From Panorpa germanica (taxonomy: Eukaryota > Arthropoda > Insecta > Mecoptera > Panorpidae), in the NCBI GenBank assembly GCA_963678705.1, contig OY783208.1:17991486-18055485 (forward strand): a DNA stretch of 64,000 bases, read 5' to 3'. The number at the start of each line of letters is the position of its first letter. Position 1 is the first letter of the stretch. The position numbers and the translations under genes are program-made. Below are positions 1 through 11,817 of this stretch, piece after piece. A model generated the notes under the pieces. That model saw only the letters and a program-made list of their open reading frames with translations. It had not been told where the DNA came from and made no database searches.

Positions 1-960
1 TGGCAAAATGGTTGCGTCAAATAAGTTGTCTCGCGGGGGTTTGTTGCGCCTCCTAAGGTGGCGGATCGAGGAAGCCCGCTAGCTTGGTGGAGAGTGTTAA
101 ACTACATATCACACACACACTCGTATGCGTAGCTGTTGTATAAACGAGATGACAAATCTACGGACGTGGCGTACAATGCATTAGAATTTTATATAACGTT
201 GTATCACTTTAATTAACTAGAGAAAATGCCATTTTTAGTTCCAATAGCATCCACTTGTTGTTGTTCATTTATTCAAGGCGACTTAGTGCTTATTGTTGCG
301 GGTGTTTAATTGGAACAAACATTACTTTTTAAAGCTGTACCTTGATCCATACTTTTTCAGTTATTTTTTTAAAATTTGTTTTCATTTCTTATCTGAATTT
401 TATAAATTTAATTTTGTTTTTAATTTTATTCAAAAAAAATATTTCTATGATTTAAATTAAATAGGGATTCTTGGAAATAGTAATCCATAATAATTGTCAA
501 CCATATCAAGAAATTCTACAATTTCTGCTAATTAGTTGGTATTAATTGGGTACATCATGAGGCACTGCTGTACTTAGAACATTCAATGCCGCATTATGAT
601 CTCCAGTGCCGTAATAGGAGAACACCCAATATGTCCAATTCTTGACCACGGTCTGGACTCTTTGCAACACTTTTACAAACTGCTTCGATGTTTTGTGTTT
701 AACGACGGTCAAAGTATCTCAGATCACTAACTGGTTCAAGTCTCCTTGAATTTCTTAAATAAATTCTTCACAGTCGCTTAATTTAAATCACAGTTTGAAT
801 CATAATTTGCACAAACGTTGCGAATTGTAACAGCCAAGTCTTCATTATGATTAAAACATTACTTAATAATGAAAACATAAGAAATTTTAGTAATAATTCA
901 TTAAACGGACATGACGGCAAATATTGAAAATATTAAAAAAAACATGTTTCTTGATTTAAC
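1..960 (+). repeat. Upstream segmental-duplication block (copy 1)
   Basis: This block matches 45985-47600 nearly base for base, starting at TGGCAAAATGG and running through the GC-richer stretch TCTCGCGGGGGTTTGTTGCG. The second copy differs mainly by a roughly 630-bp inverted-repeat element inserted at 46478-47109. Internal pieces recur elsewhere: the stretch around 170-330 at about 5830, 16740, 22390 and 46150, and the stretch around 565-950 at about 26330 and 47200. It lies upstream of zinc-finger gene 1, as its partner lies upstream of zinc-finger gene 5. I see no convincing coding capacity. A short (AC)n run sits near 110. Confidence 0.8.
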
Positions 961-1589
961 CTTAACTTTATTGAGAGGTTTATACATAAATTATAAATTT
1001 GGAATAAGATGTTGTATTATAATAAAATAAAGCTTAAATCAGTCGTTGAATAAATATTCAAGTTCATAAATCCCGCTAATACTATTTGAACGTTCCACAA
1101 TTGAATAAACCTCCCTCCACGTTTCATTACCGCAAAAAAAACAGAAAACCGAATAATCATTATTTTGACAGCTCATTGAAAAGGTAAGGACAACTAATTG
1201 TATTTGCAACTAATTCAATGAATATTTTACGAAAATAAACGGCTACAAATTTTTGATAAAAGTTGCTAGGTTATTACATAATACTCTATTATATTTAAAT
1301 GAATTTTAATTTTTAATAAATAATTACTGCTTTCATAGAGCAAGAAACTAAAAGTTAGTGGTTCATTGATTTAAGTGGTTGAGGGCTTGCTTTTGATAGG
1401 AACTTTATTTACTTAATGTTTAAGCATAAATTTCTTACAGAATAGTTTTGACATTAATTTTACTTTACTTTATTTGTTTTTATTATGTCACAAGGTTTTG
1501 TTTCATTTCTTAATCTTTTCAGATTTATTTCTTTTAACATTGATTTTTATTTTATAAATAATTTATAAATTCAATTTTTTTGTTTTTAG

Positions 1590-2665
1590 TAAACTTCTCA
1601 ATTGTTCTACATATAATGGAGGATTCTAAATCCGAACAAATAAAGCTAGAAGTTGATGTTGGATTAACTGAACCAATAGACATGGAAAATTTAAACGGAG
1701 ATATCAAAATAGAAGTAGAAGAAGGACGCATCGTCAAAGAAGCAGCGCTATATGATGAAATAAAAACAGAATTTAAAGAAGAACCAGAATATAGTACAGA
1801 TGAGACTACACATTTACCCCGTGATGATTACTTCATAAAGCTTGAAGTTCCAGAGCAACAACGTCAAAGTGAAATGAATAGGAAGATGAAGCCTTATATC
1901 TGTGATGTATGTAACAAATTGTTCGACACTAAGGGAGAAATCATAAAACATTTGCGTGTACATTCAGCAAAGAAACTACATTCTTGTAATACATGTAGTA
2001 AAATATTTGCTAATTCGTCAAATTTAAAACGACATAAAAACACACATTCAGTTTTAAATCCATTTTCTTGCGACAAATGTAGTAGAACGTTCTCTAATTC
2101 ATATAATTTAAAACGACATAAAAACACACATTTAGCTGTAAAACCTTTTTCTTGCACTGAATGTAGTAAAACGTTTAGTCAATCAATTCAATTAAAACAT
2201 CATAAAAACACACATTTAGATGTAAAACCATTTGCTTGCGATGAATGTAGTAAAACGTTTAGTCAACCAATTCAATTAAAACATCATAAAAACTCACATT
2301 TAGGTCTAAAATGTTTTTCTTGTGACTTATGTAGTAAAACTTTCAGTCTACTATCTAATTTAAAACAACATAAAAACACACATTTAGGTGTGAAACCTTT
2401 TTCTTGCGACGAATGCGGTAAAACTTTCAGTCTACTATCTAATTTAAAAAAACATAAAAACACACATTTAGGTGTAAAACCTTTTTCTTGCGACGAATGC
2501 AGTAAAACGTTCAATCGCTTATCGAATTTAAAAGAACATAAAAACACACATTTAGATGTAAAACCATTTTCTTGTGACGTATGTAGTAAAACGTTTAGTG
2601 CATCATCACATTTAAAACGACATAAAAAAACACATTTAGTTGCAGAACCATTGGTTAAATTATAA
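1590..2665 (+). CDS. C2H2 zinc-finger protein, gene 1 (9 fingers, open)
   Basis: The coding start is taken as ATG 1616. A splice acceptor (TTGTTTTTAG) ends at 1589, so 1590-1615 is the end of the 5' UTR, and the same ATG context is shared by all six paralogues. The 349-residue product has an acidic N-terminal domain (about residues 1-85) with IKLE, IKIE, IKTE and FKEE motifs, then nine fingers of the C-x2-C-x12-H-x3-H form. Linkers are of the L-D/G-V-K-P-F type rather than TGEKPF. Predicted DNA-contact positions (-1,2,3,6) vary along the array, for example NSNR, QIQH, LSNQ and ASHR. It ends in the family tail EPLVKL. It is presumably a nuclear DNA-binding protein; the target is unknown. All nine fingers have complete zinc ligands. 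Confidence 0.85.
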
Positions 2666-4490
2666 CCAAGTCTCTTATGATGTGCGTTTTACTCCATGAT
2701 AGAACCGTATTTGAATTTTACATTCATGGTTCCTGATTATGCTGGCTCTATAATAATAGGAAATTATCTTTATTTTAAATATATTCATAAGTTGTAAATT
2801 ATGAATTACAAATTATGTATTTGTAAATGTATTTATGCTATTTAAGTGCTAATAACTTTCAAAAGTTGAAGCACTAAAAATAAATATTAAAAGAATAATA
2901 ATAGCAATAGGAAATGTGTCGCTGCTAAAGCAATACGTTTATGCAGTATCAATCAATTTTATCAGCATTAAACCGCTTTATATCTCGACGTGGAAAACCT
3001 ACAACCATATTGTTAAGTACACAATCTTAAAAAAATTAAAATATTAATAATAATAAAACTAAGTTTAACTTTAAAAAATCAATACAATTTTATGTTTCAA
3101 AATTAGCTAAAATCTAATTCATTTTTCATATACATATATTCTCTGTGTTCCGAATTTTTTTCATAAATAAATAATTCTATTTATTTTACCATTTCGATTT
3201 CGTTGACTGATGTTGGATGTTATATTATTGAAGGATTTGGTTTGAGATTGAGAATTAGGAAACAAAAGCAAGATTTATAAGAAATGACCGAAGAAAAATT
3301 CTGAAGTAAAGATATGAGTTTTAGAAGTCTGATAGTAGAGACTTATCATCATGTTTTGATTGTATCACCCGGCGTTGTCCGTATGTTTAATTTAGTTAAT
3401 AAGTGTGTACTGTGAGTCTATGTCGTAACAATTACCTACATCTACAAACTACTTATAAGTATAAAGTCTTAAAGAAATAATTTTACATTCAATAAGAATA
3501 ACATATGCTGCTAATGTCTAAGCAAAATATTCATTTAAAAATATAATAAATATTAAGTTAAACCTGCGTATTTTCTTGTATTTTAGTCGAGTCTATACAA
3601 ACCGTATTCTGACCTAATTTTACCAATACGAGTTGTTGTTCCTGGTGGTTAAATCAAGGACCCTTTTTCGTTTAGTTGTAACATTCATTGATATTTGAGG
3701 TGTACGTCTTGAAATTAATCTTAAGTTGTGGTGACTACAGTTCGTAACACATTCAGTTGTAAATTCAATAAATAATAATCATAGTAGTTCAAGTGATCGT
3801 CTTTTATAAAATCATTGTTTAATATCAAATGCGTATATCAAGACTCAAATATTAGATGATCTGAAGAAATAATATTTTTACAGCACGTATATTCATTTTT
3901 ATAAATAGCTACAAATTGTGACCCCGACAATAATGGAAATAGCTCGAGTAACAGTAAAAATTCCAACATTTTGGCAAAAAATGTTTAAGTATGGTTCAGC
4001 CATATTGAAACACAATTTATATTAACCAACATCACTATATTTTGTCATCACTCGACAGCGAGATAGCCGATTTGTGAGTGACCTAATAAATAATCCATTG
4101 ACAGCTACACCCTATAATGACATAAAAACCAGATTATTAGTCAGAGATCAGAGTCAGACCAAAAAAGCTAAAAAAAACTTCTCACAGGACTAGAACTAGG
4201 GGACAAACGCCCTTTACATTTCTTAAGAGAAATACAAGAATTGGCTGGACACCAAATTCAAGAAATTTTTTTAAGAATAATGTTTGTGCAACATTTACCA
4301 GAAAAGATTAGTTTAACATTAGTCAACTGCAAAGAAAGCCTGGAAAATGTCGCGTCAATGGTAGAAAATATGATGCAAGCAGCGGATCCAAGAAGTCAAT
4401 GCGTTTGTGATAATTCTAGCACACTGGACAAAGATAATTTAAGATGTATGGAGAAACAAATAGCGGAATTAAAGCGGAGCTAAAGATGAA
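2641..4490 (+). repeat. Downstream segmental-duplication block (copy 1)
   Basis: The 3' flank of gene 1 recurs after gene 2 (about 19205-21070), gene 3 (about 24800-26165, truncated) and gene 6 (about 51930-53133, truncated). Shared landmarks include TTATATCTCGACGTGG, ATCACCCGGCGTTGTCCG and TCAAGGACCCTTTTTCG. The block starts with the 3' UTR, where candidate AATAAA signals occur near 2879, and ends with a gag relic. Apart from that relic I see no coding sequence. The shared flanks show that these genes were duplicated together with several kilobases of DNA, not retroposed. Confidence 0.8.
3930..4483 (+). pseudogene. Retrotransposon gag relic (copy 1)
   Basis: A degraded gag-like reading frame starts near ATGGAAATAGCTCGAGTAAC (about 3931). 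The last part stays open from about 4190 to 4483 and includes LRIMFVQHLPEKISLTLV and VASMVENMMQAAD. Known Ty3/gypsy-type gag proteins of arthropods have a similar helical segment (a QRLP-like motif followed by a helix with a repeated D/M pattern), so I assign it by family resemblance. Upstream codons are interrupted by frameshifts and stops, for example around 4000-4180. No pol sequence follows. The same relic sits at 20510-21059, so it was copied with its host segment rather than inserted twice. Confidence 0.6.
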
Positions 4491-4674
4491 TAATATTTAT
4501 TAATCAAAGCACTAACCGTATTGAAGTTTTAGTCTATTTATTTCTTCATATGAATAACTATTGTTGCAGACTTCAAAAAGTAGAATTCCATTTAGTTTTA
4601 TACCCCTGACCATCCCTAACGAAGAATAACATCCCTTCAAACGAACTCTTAAACAATTCTGGTGGTAGCGTTAG

Positions 4675-5349
4675 TAATGAGCTTGTGTCCTCATTTTTTT
4701 AGTGGTCGATTTTTCAATTGTTGATTGAAATTGATGTTAATAAATGTGTATTGGCGTGTCTATTTTATCAAATATCTAAATATTGACGGAGATATAGCAA
4801 TTAAAAGTTTGAATTGAAGTTGACGTGAAATGCATTTTATACGTCAGTTATTTGTTGAGTAGGTCAGTGCTGTGGTAATGTTCTGTAGCTGTTGGTAGTC
4901 AAATAATCAAGTCAAATCAAAGAATTATAAGTTTTTATTTTATTTAACCCTGCTAAGGCAGACATAATATTGGAATTTAAGTGTTCCTTGAAATAGCTGT
5001 AAATAATATTTGTTATTTTGATATATAAATACATATAGCAGAGATCTATGAGCTGTAAGGTTAGTAACCTGTAAACTTGTCAGAGTTCTGTCAAGAATAT
5101 AAATCTTTTATGCTCTGTTGTATAAAAGTGAAACAACATAGCGGTTGTAACGTTACATGTCTTGGAATGTTGTACAACGTTAAATCACTTTAATAATTAA
5201 AGAGACAAAATCAGTTTTTTAATTGTTAATATCTCTTAACATATAAGGACTTATTAAAAAATAATTGAACATTTGAGGTTCTAGTAACCCACTTTATCAA
5301 TATATAGTACACTTTTGTAGAAATTAAGACATAGGACACATGCCCATTA
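4675..5349 (+). mobile_element. TAATGGGC-ended inverted-repeat element, copy 1
   Basis: The left end reads TAATGAGCTTGTGTCCTC and the right end AGGACACATGCCCATTA, an imperfect terminal inverted repeat of about 17 bases. The 675-bp body has no coding capacity, which fits a non-autonomous DNA transposon (MITE-like). Copies occur in both orientations in this window. It is carried inside a segmental duplication, its twin being at 21252-21928. A TA dinucleotide lies at both ends, but the target duplication cannot be fixed from this copy alone. Confidence 0.65.
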
Positions 5350-6375
5350 GTTAGTTTCTTCCAGTTTCTTTGTTGTAATACTTTGATAGTTTTGTTAAAT
5401 TTTACATGTTGTTTGGTTTTAATACAGCAATAAAAAAACCGTAATATGGAATAGTGTTCAAAGAAATTGTAAGTTGTTTTTATCTACATATAATTATTTT
5501 CTGATGTAGTGAAATGTTTGGTTATCCAGTATTAATTATTAAATTTTTAGGGCCCCCTAATAGTAAACGGGTTGGTCTGAAGACGAAATCTTATGCAATA
5601 AAAATCTTTATTAATTTTTTATGTTTGTACTGCAATTTTAAAAATAAACAATTGTACACAAAAACGGTTGTTGTAAAATTGTTTATTGGTAAGAATTAAT
5701 TCTCAAAGAAAAAAATTGCATTATAAGAAATAGAAAGGTAACAAATAAAAAACGAAACCTTTTTTTAAATAAACTTTAAATTATTGCTCTCTCACAGTTA
5801 CATCTATTAAAGTCTTGATGGGAAATCTACGGATGTGGCGTACAATGCATTGGAATTTTATATACCGTTGTATCACTTTAATTAAACAGAGAAAATGCCA
5901 TTTTTAGTTCCAACAGCATGCACTTGTTGTTATTCATCTACACAAGGCGACTTAGTGCTTATTGTTGCAGGTATTTAATTGGAACAAACATTACTTTTTA
6001 AAGCTCTACCTTTATCCATACTTTTTCAGTTATTTTCTTAAAATTTGTTTTCATTTCTTATCTGAATTTTATAAATTTAATTTTGCATTAAAAAGAAATA
6101 ATTTTGTGATTTAAATTAAATAGGGATTCGTAGTTTAACTAAGCAAAAGCAACTCTTCCAGTTCAGGGACTACCGTCGTAGTTTAACTAACTGGGTACAT
6201 CATGCGAGAGTAGAAATATATAAAGTGTTCAACTGAGCATAATCGACGGCTAAAGTGTTTTAGATCACTAACTGATTCAGTCTCTGTGAATTTCTAAATT
6301 AATTTTTTCAGTCGCTTAATTTTATTCACAGTTTGAACCATAATTTGCATAAACGTTGTGAATTGTAACTACTTG
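5350..6375 (+). repeat. Segmental-duplication block with GGGCCCC landmark (copy 1)
   Basis: This matches about 16305-17250 and 21929-22930 and, for its middle part only, 45500-45690. Landmarks are TTTAGGGCCCCCTAATAGTA and TACAATGCATTGGAATTTTA. A 61-codon open frame (5514-5699) is present in two of the copies but has no recognisable features, and I do not treat it as a gene. The block stops abruptly near 6370, in sequence that precedes zinc-finger genes elsewhere, but here no gene follows. Confidence 0.75.
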
Positions 6376-6959
6376 TAAAATTTGGTTGGAAAAAAAGTGT
6401 CAATATCTTCCAAGCTGGAGCAGTTGGCTTTACATTTTAGACAAGAGTTTATAGAAACATTATTCAGGATCACATAACAAAAAATTTTTTAAAAAAAGTT
6501 AAGATTTGTAGCAACAGGAGTGAAAAGACTGTCACAGGGTGCAGATTTTCTTGATTTTTTTTAAATGCCAATAATTTTTAAAATATTCAAATTAGAATTT
6601 TTTTAATATTTTTCTGATAACTGTTATGACTTGGCCTATAACCCACTACCGGCTTGACGTCGATTTACGGGATACCCCATATATGGAATACAAAAGGAAT
6701 ATCATATATCTTAACTTTAATATTATTAATTTTTTATTATACTTTGTAAATAAATCTTTATATGAATAACGATTAGATTGTTTAAATTATATTTTTTTTT
6801 ATATCGATATTGATACATACAATACGTTTTGGTTGTATATCCGGACTACAATGCGTGACGTCATAAACTCATTGTTGTACATAGGTGGTGTTGGTAAAAC
6901 TCCTTTTAACTTAAACAACAAATATGTATTAGGTCGAAGTAGGTGGTAATTCTTAATGT
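6376..6959. other. AT-rich intergenic stretch, nothing recognised
   Basis: This is not shared with the other duplication blocks as far as I can see. I find no convincing reading frame, RNA gene or element ends. Confidence 0.5.
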
Positions 6960-7539
6960 GTCTTAATTTCTATAAAAGTGTACTATATATTGATAAAGTA
7001 GGTTACTAGAATCTCAAGTTAGGAGATATTAACAATTAAAAAAGTCATTTTGTCTCTTAAATTATTACAGAGATTCAACGTTGTACACATTCGAAGTGCA
7101 TGTGACATCACAATCCTTGTGTAAGGCTACCAACCTTACAGCTCATATATCTCTGCTATATGTATTTATATATCAAAATATCAAATATTATTTACAGCTA
7201 TTTCAAGAAACAATCAAATTTCAATATTATGTTTACCTTAGCAGGGTTAAATAAAATAAAAACTAATTATTCTTTGACTTGATTATTTGACTACCAACAG
7301 CTGCAGAACATTACCACAGCACTGAGCTACAAATAACTGACGTTAAAATGCATTTCACGTCATACAAATATGGTCGACCATTTCTAGCGCTAAAACTACA
7401 ATTCAAACTTTTAATTGCTATATCTCCGTCAACATTTAGATATTTAATAAAATAGACACACCAATACACAATTATTAACGTCAATTTCAATCAACAATTG
7501 AAAAATCGACCACTACAAAATGAGGACACAAGCCTATTA
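6960..7539 (-). mobile_element. Inverted-repeat element, copy 3 (opposite orientation, worn left end)
   Basis: It runs from TCTTAATTTCTATAAAAGTG (about 6960) to TGAGGACACAAGCC (7522-7535). It is the reverse of the element at 4675-5349 and contains the same internal landmarks (GACCATTTCTAGCGC and CTGACGTTAAAATGCATTTC in this orientation). The left terminal repeat has decayed; the right one is intact. Confidence 0.6.
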
Positions 7540-8827
7540 TAATATTACATGTATGAATAATTAAATAAAGATGTCAATTGTCAAATCATTTTTTAATTTG
7601 TCGCAGCATTATAAAAAATACAGATGTACAGATGCACAAAAATTGTTGAAATTTGTGATTATTCGTAGCACAAAATTTAGACCATTTTTGCGGATAATTG
7701 CACAAATGTTAAATGCATACGTGAAGTGAAATTAATCACCAAAATGGTCAATAAAAATGAAATAAATCAAAACATGATAGAATGGAAATTTTAAAGTGAG
7801 TGGCGTCACAGTTTCTGCATTCTGTTCTTCCTTAAAATGTGCACCATCTGACATTGAATTTTCATTTCTCTTTTATTGTTGGATGTATTATGTTGTTCAT
7901 AACTTCCATGCAGCTTGATTTTCTAAAACAAAATTTATGTATTATTAGAACTATAGTACCAAAGCTATAAATATTTATGACGGAGTCAATTTGACTGTTG
8001 CAACAGAATAAAAGTGATATTAGAGAGAAGATCCTATAAAAGAAAAGGAATGGCGCTGGAGAAGATAGAAAGAAAACAGGAGGAAAGTTCAGAGAACAAT
8101 CTATAGTTATTAACATGTCTTCTTAGTGTGTATGATTTGAATTCAAAAAAATAATTCATAATTTCATTTCAAAATTTAATTCCATTTTCAAATTGAAATA
8201 TTTAACTCGCTCTATAATAAAATAATTTTTTTATGTAAATTAACTAAAAAGATATATTTTTCTCAATAAAATATAATTTCTATTTAATTTTCAAAAGTTA
8301 TGCGGTATTTGATAAACTTTTTCTCAATACATGTGAATTCTTTTTTCGATTTGTCAATTAGGTACCAAAGTTAGCCTATTTATAAAATTTCAACTTTCAA
8401 ACCCCGTCGGGAAAAACACTCCAGTACCCCCAAAAAAATCTTCTTAATTTTGATTTTTTTTATTAATTATATAATAAATTATTATTAAATACAACATTTG
8501 AACTTTCCGCAAAGGTCTCAAACGGGCCCCTAATAGTATCAACGCCCCTTTTTCAATTTCTAAAGTTTGAAATATGTTAGCATTGAATACCTTAATACAT
8601 TTGCAAAATTTCAACTTTCTATCTTTTACGAATTAAAAGTAATACAGCAAAAAATAAATTATAATATATAGCTTTTCCAAAGTTACGGGCTTCCAGGAAA
8701 TTCAGGGGAAAATCTGAGGACGCAAAAAGTCTTACAATTCTCTCTACAAATAGACCGTTTTGAAGAAAATGCGCAAATTCTCAGTAAACAATTAGGTGAA
8801 GTGTCCTGTATTGTGTAGTTTCTATAA
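7540..8827. other. AT-rich intergenic DNA, no gene seen
   Basis: Only short spurious open frames occur. A 15-base match to the duplication-block landmark (GGGCCCCTAATAGTA) lies near 8524 and may be a remnant of the same repeat. Confidence 0.5.
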
Positions 8828-9133
8828 CTATTGCACTTCAATTATAGTTCGCATAAACTTTATCTTCATTTGTATTCCGACAGGTGGATTGGTTTCGCCA
8901 TTTGTAGCCGAAAAAATAGACATTTCATTTGACGACTGTGAGAAACTGAACTGCAAATGAACTCTTTCATGACACAAAAATCATAAGCATCTTCAATATG
9001 ATAGCAAAGTGACTCCAAAATGTTTACTGGGATAAAAGTTCACTTTGAACATTAGAATATAGAAGGATTCCTCACCTCTAACATTTGGCAGTTGGTTTGA
9101 TCTTCTTCACCATCCATCTTCATCATCTTCATC
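8828..9133 (-). CDS. Possible two-exon minus-strand gene fragment, product unknown
   Basis: On the minus strand, an acceptor-like TTTGTAG precedes an exon at 9133-9076. It contains ATG at 9132 and ends in GAG with donor GTGAGG. A 125-bp interval then ends in the acceptor CATTTGCAG, followed by 8950-8828, which is open in the matching phase for 40 codons to a TAG stop. Read this way it gives about 59 residues (starting MKMMKMDGEEDQ, ending MRTIIEVQ). I recognise no domain. The last 100 or so bases recur on the + strand near 26200-26285, so this may be part of a repeat rather than a host gene. The splice signals and phase agreement are seen; the gene call is inference. Confidence 0.25.
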
Positions 9134-9320
9134 CTACAAATATATTAAAAAAAAACATTAAAAAGATATTCACTGTTAGTAGTAAATGACGTATTAAACA
9201 CACACCCTCGTATGTGATTCTATTGTATAAAAAAAATGTAAAATCGTCGGATGTGATGTACCATGTATTAAAATTCTGATCCCTTTAATAATTAAAGAGA
9301 ACAAAATGACTATTTTAATT

Positions 9321-9391
9321 GTTATCATATTCTCAAACCTTTATAATATTTGGTCTGAATTTTGTGAAAGAAGGTTTGAGAATATGATAAC
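9321..9391. repeat. Perfect 20-bp inverted repeat (hairpin)
   Basis: The arm GTTATCATATTCTCAAACCT (9321-9340) is exactly complementary to 9372-9391, with a 31-base loop. It lies just left of an inverted-repeat element copy. Its right arm begins a stretch of about 60 bp that recurs directly at about 10051-10115, on the far side of that element. Confidence 0.85.
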
Positions 9392-9438
9392 AAACGTTTT
9401 TCCGGTGGTCTATATAACAGGCGTTTTTACAGCAAAAC

Positions 9439-10035
9439 AATGGGTTTGTTTCCTATGTATTAATTTCTATAAAAGTGTACTATATATTGATAAAGTGGCT
9501 TACTAGAACCTCAAATGTTCAATTATTTTTTAATTTCTCCTTATATGTTAAGAGATATTAACAATTAAAAAAGTTATTTTGTCTCTTTAATTATTAAAGG
9601 GATTCAACGTTGTACTCATTCCAAGTGCATGTGACATCACAATCCTTGTGTAAGGTTACCAACCGTACAGCTCATAAATCTCTGCTATATGTATTTATAT
9701 ATTAAAATATCAAATATTATTTACAGCTATTTCAAGGAACAATAAAATTCTAATACTATGTCTGCCTTAGCCGGGTTAAATAAAATAAAAACTGATTATT
9801 CTTTAATTTGACTTGATTATATGACTACCAACAGCTACAGAACATTACCACAGCACTGACCTATTCAACAAATAACTGACGTTAAAATGCATTTCCACGT
9901 CATACAAATATGGCCTACCATTTCTAGCGCTAAAACTACAATTCAAACTTTTAATTGCTATATCTCCGTCAATATTTAGATATTTGATAAAATAGACACG
10001 CCAATACACATTTATTAACATCAATTTCAATCAAC
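9439..10035 (-). mobile_element. Inverted-repeat element, copy 4 (truncated end)
   Basis: It starts CAATGGGTTTGTTTCCTATG and follows the family through TATCTCCGTCAATATTTAGA, but stops near 10035 before the expected AGGACACA end. It is bracketed by a direct repeat of about 60 bp (9380-9440 and 10051-10115, both containing GGTGGTCTATATAACAGGCG). This bracketing suggests insertion into a duplicated sequence, or a composite element. Confidence 0.6.
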
Positions 10036-10484
10036 GATAAAGGATAAAACGAGAATATGATAAAAACTGTTTGTCTGGTGGTCTATATAACAGGCGCTTT
10101 TACAGGAGAACAAATTAAATCGAATAAATTTAACTAACATATACAATTTCAGAAATTAAAGTTAAATTTTGTTAGCTAATTTTAATGCTGATAAACAGCA
10201 GTTAGTAGTTTCTTATATTAAGTGCGCAGCATTATTACATTGATACTTTGGTCTCATAAAAAATGTCTTTTAACAGGTATTGTCAGATTACGGGCATTAT
10301 ATTAACAGACGACTCTTCAAATGCCTATATTTTCTAAATTACGCTGTGTAAGTTTACCCAAAACTATTAGCCGCCCTAAAATAAAGGGTAAAATAAATCC
10401 CATACCCTGGAGCGGGCAAATATAACATAATTTAGAAAATACATGCCTCTTCAAAATCGTCAGTATTAACAGAAGACAACTTAC
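10036..10484. other. Intergenic or possible intron, no clear content
   Basis: It contains the second copy of the 60-bp repeat and a pair of facing 12-13 base arms (TTTTCTAAATTA near 10327 and TAATTTAGAAAA near 10428). If the exons at 10485-10858 are real, this would be downstream intron sequence. Confidence 0.4.
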
Positions 10485-10858
10485 GAATATTATTGGAGAC
10501 GTAGCCATATCACGAGTTTCAAATATGATTGGCGATAAACTTCTATCAGCAACAGAAGGATTACATGTTGTTCCTTTACTTATAAAATTGAAAGAACCAG
10601 GTATAGTCTGAATTCCAATTGAACTAGTTTGTTTTTTAATCAATTGATATGGTTGGCTTAGAACAGGGCCTTGTGACGCCATGCCTTTTAAAGGACCTGC
10701 AACTAAATATTTAAAAGACAAATATTAAATTTTAAATAAATTACGAATAAAATATAAAATCCTTAAGATTAATTTACCTTGTACAGACAACCTTGTAGGA
10801 CCTGTAGTTGATGAGTTGCTTTCATAATAGTCAATATATCCAGGTGTGCTACTATACA
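10485..10858 (-). CDS. Possible pair of internal exons, minus strand, unknown protein
   Basis: Two open segments have matching splice signals. Exon 10858-10778 (81 bp) follows a T-rich tract and AAG, and ends with donor AAG/GTAAAT in phase 1. Exon 10702-10485 (218 bp) follows ATATTTAG, is open throughout in the compatible phase, and ends with donor TTC/GTAAGT. The predicted peptide runs through STPGYIDYYESNSS and then PLKGMASQGPVLSQPYQL, rich in Ser, Pro and Gly. I do not recognise it. No start or stop is seen; flanking exons are missing or lost. The frame does not join directly to the possible exon at 9133. It may be a relic of a host gene caught between duplications. Confidence 0.3.
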
Positions 10859-11120
10859 CTTAAAAAAAAAATAGAAATAGAACAATCATTTTCTTTTTTA
10901 TAGAAGAAAGTGTACTATGCCTTTAATAACTCGATTTATAGATAAATTTAATTTTTCTTTGCAAATTATTTTTATTAAAAATGGGTGGCCGAGGTAATTA
11001 GGTCGTAAAATCAACTTATAAATAACAAATAAACTTATTCCATGACTGGCAAAGAATTCTAACTCACCATATGATAAACAAATATACCAACCGTATAACA
11101 AACAAATCTACAAAAAACAC

Positions 11121-11729
11121 AATGGGCTTGTGTCCTACGTCTTAATTTCTATAAAAGTGTACTATATATTGATAAAGTGGGTTACTAGAACCTCAAATGT
11201 TCAAATATTTTTTAATAACTCTTTAAATGTTAGGAGATATTAACAATTAAAAAAGTCATTTTGTCTCTTTAATTATTAAAGGGATTCAACGTTGTACACA
11301 TTCCAAGTGCATGTGACATCACAATCTCTGCTATATGTATATATATATATATTAAAATATCAAATATTATTTACAGCTATTTCAAGGAACAATAAAATTC
11401 TAATATTATGTCTGCCTTAGCAGGTTTAAATAAAATAGAAACTTATTATTCCTTGATTTGACTTGATTATTTGACTACCAACAGCTACAAAACATTACCA
11501 CAGCACTGAGCTACTCAACAAATAACTGACGTTAAAATGCATTTCACGTCATACAAATATGGCCGACCATTTCTAGCGCTAAAACTTACAATTCAAACTT
11601 TTAATTGCTATATCTCCGTCAACATTTAGATATTTAATAAAACAGACACGCCAATACACATTTATTAACATCAATTTCAATCAATAATTGAAAAATCGAC
11701 CACTAAAAAATGAGGACACAAGCCGATTA
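11121..11729 (-). mobile_element. Inverted-repeat element, copy 5
   Basis: Ends read AATGGGCTTGTGTCCTACG and TGAGGACACAAGCCGATT. It is about 609 bp with no reading frame of note. It belongs to the same family as 4675-5349 but is inserted in the other orientation. It lies 88 bp from the LTR of the retrotransposon. Confidence 0.65.
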
Positions 11730-11817
11730 TTATAGATTGAGAAACGAAAAGAAAGGCTGCAGATACTGGGAAAATAGAGAGAAAGGATGTGCAAGGTGTG
11801 CTTGCACATAAAGTATT

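Noticed and set aside
565-800. Possible transposase remnant in the block with CATTCAATGCCGCATTATG
   Set aside because: The minus-strand codons are interrupted in each of three copies, and I cannot match them to a transposase family with confidence. It is listed only as repeat.
1175-1195. GAAAAGGTAAGG as the donor of the 5'-UTR intron of the zinc-finger genes
   Set aside because: The donor-like word is present upstream of genes 1, 5 and 6 but reads GTTTTA in genes 2, 3 and 4, so it is not conserved even among the open genes. The first exon remains unplaced.
1894-2547. Minus-strand open frames inside the zinc-finger genes (also 18228-18443, 27712-27996, 51433-51834)
   Set aside because: These are mirror frames caused by the low stop density of the repeated finger codons. 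They have no start context, splice signals or independent features.
5514-5699. 61-codon frame repeated at 22083-22268 as a conserved small gene
   Set aside because: It is conserved only because the whole block is duplicated. It has no features, and the equivalent copy at about 16430 is disrupted by a 1-base difference.
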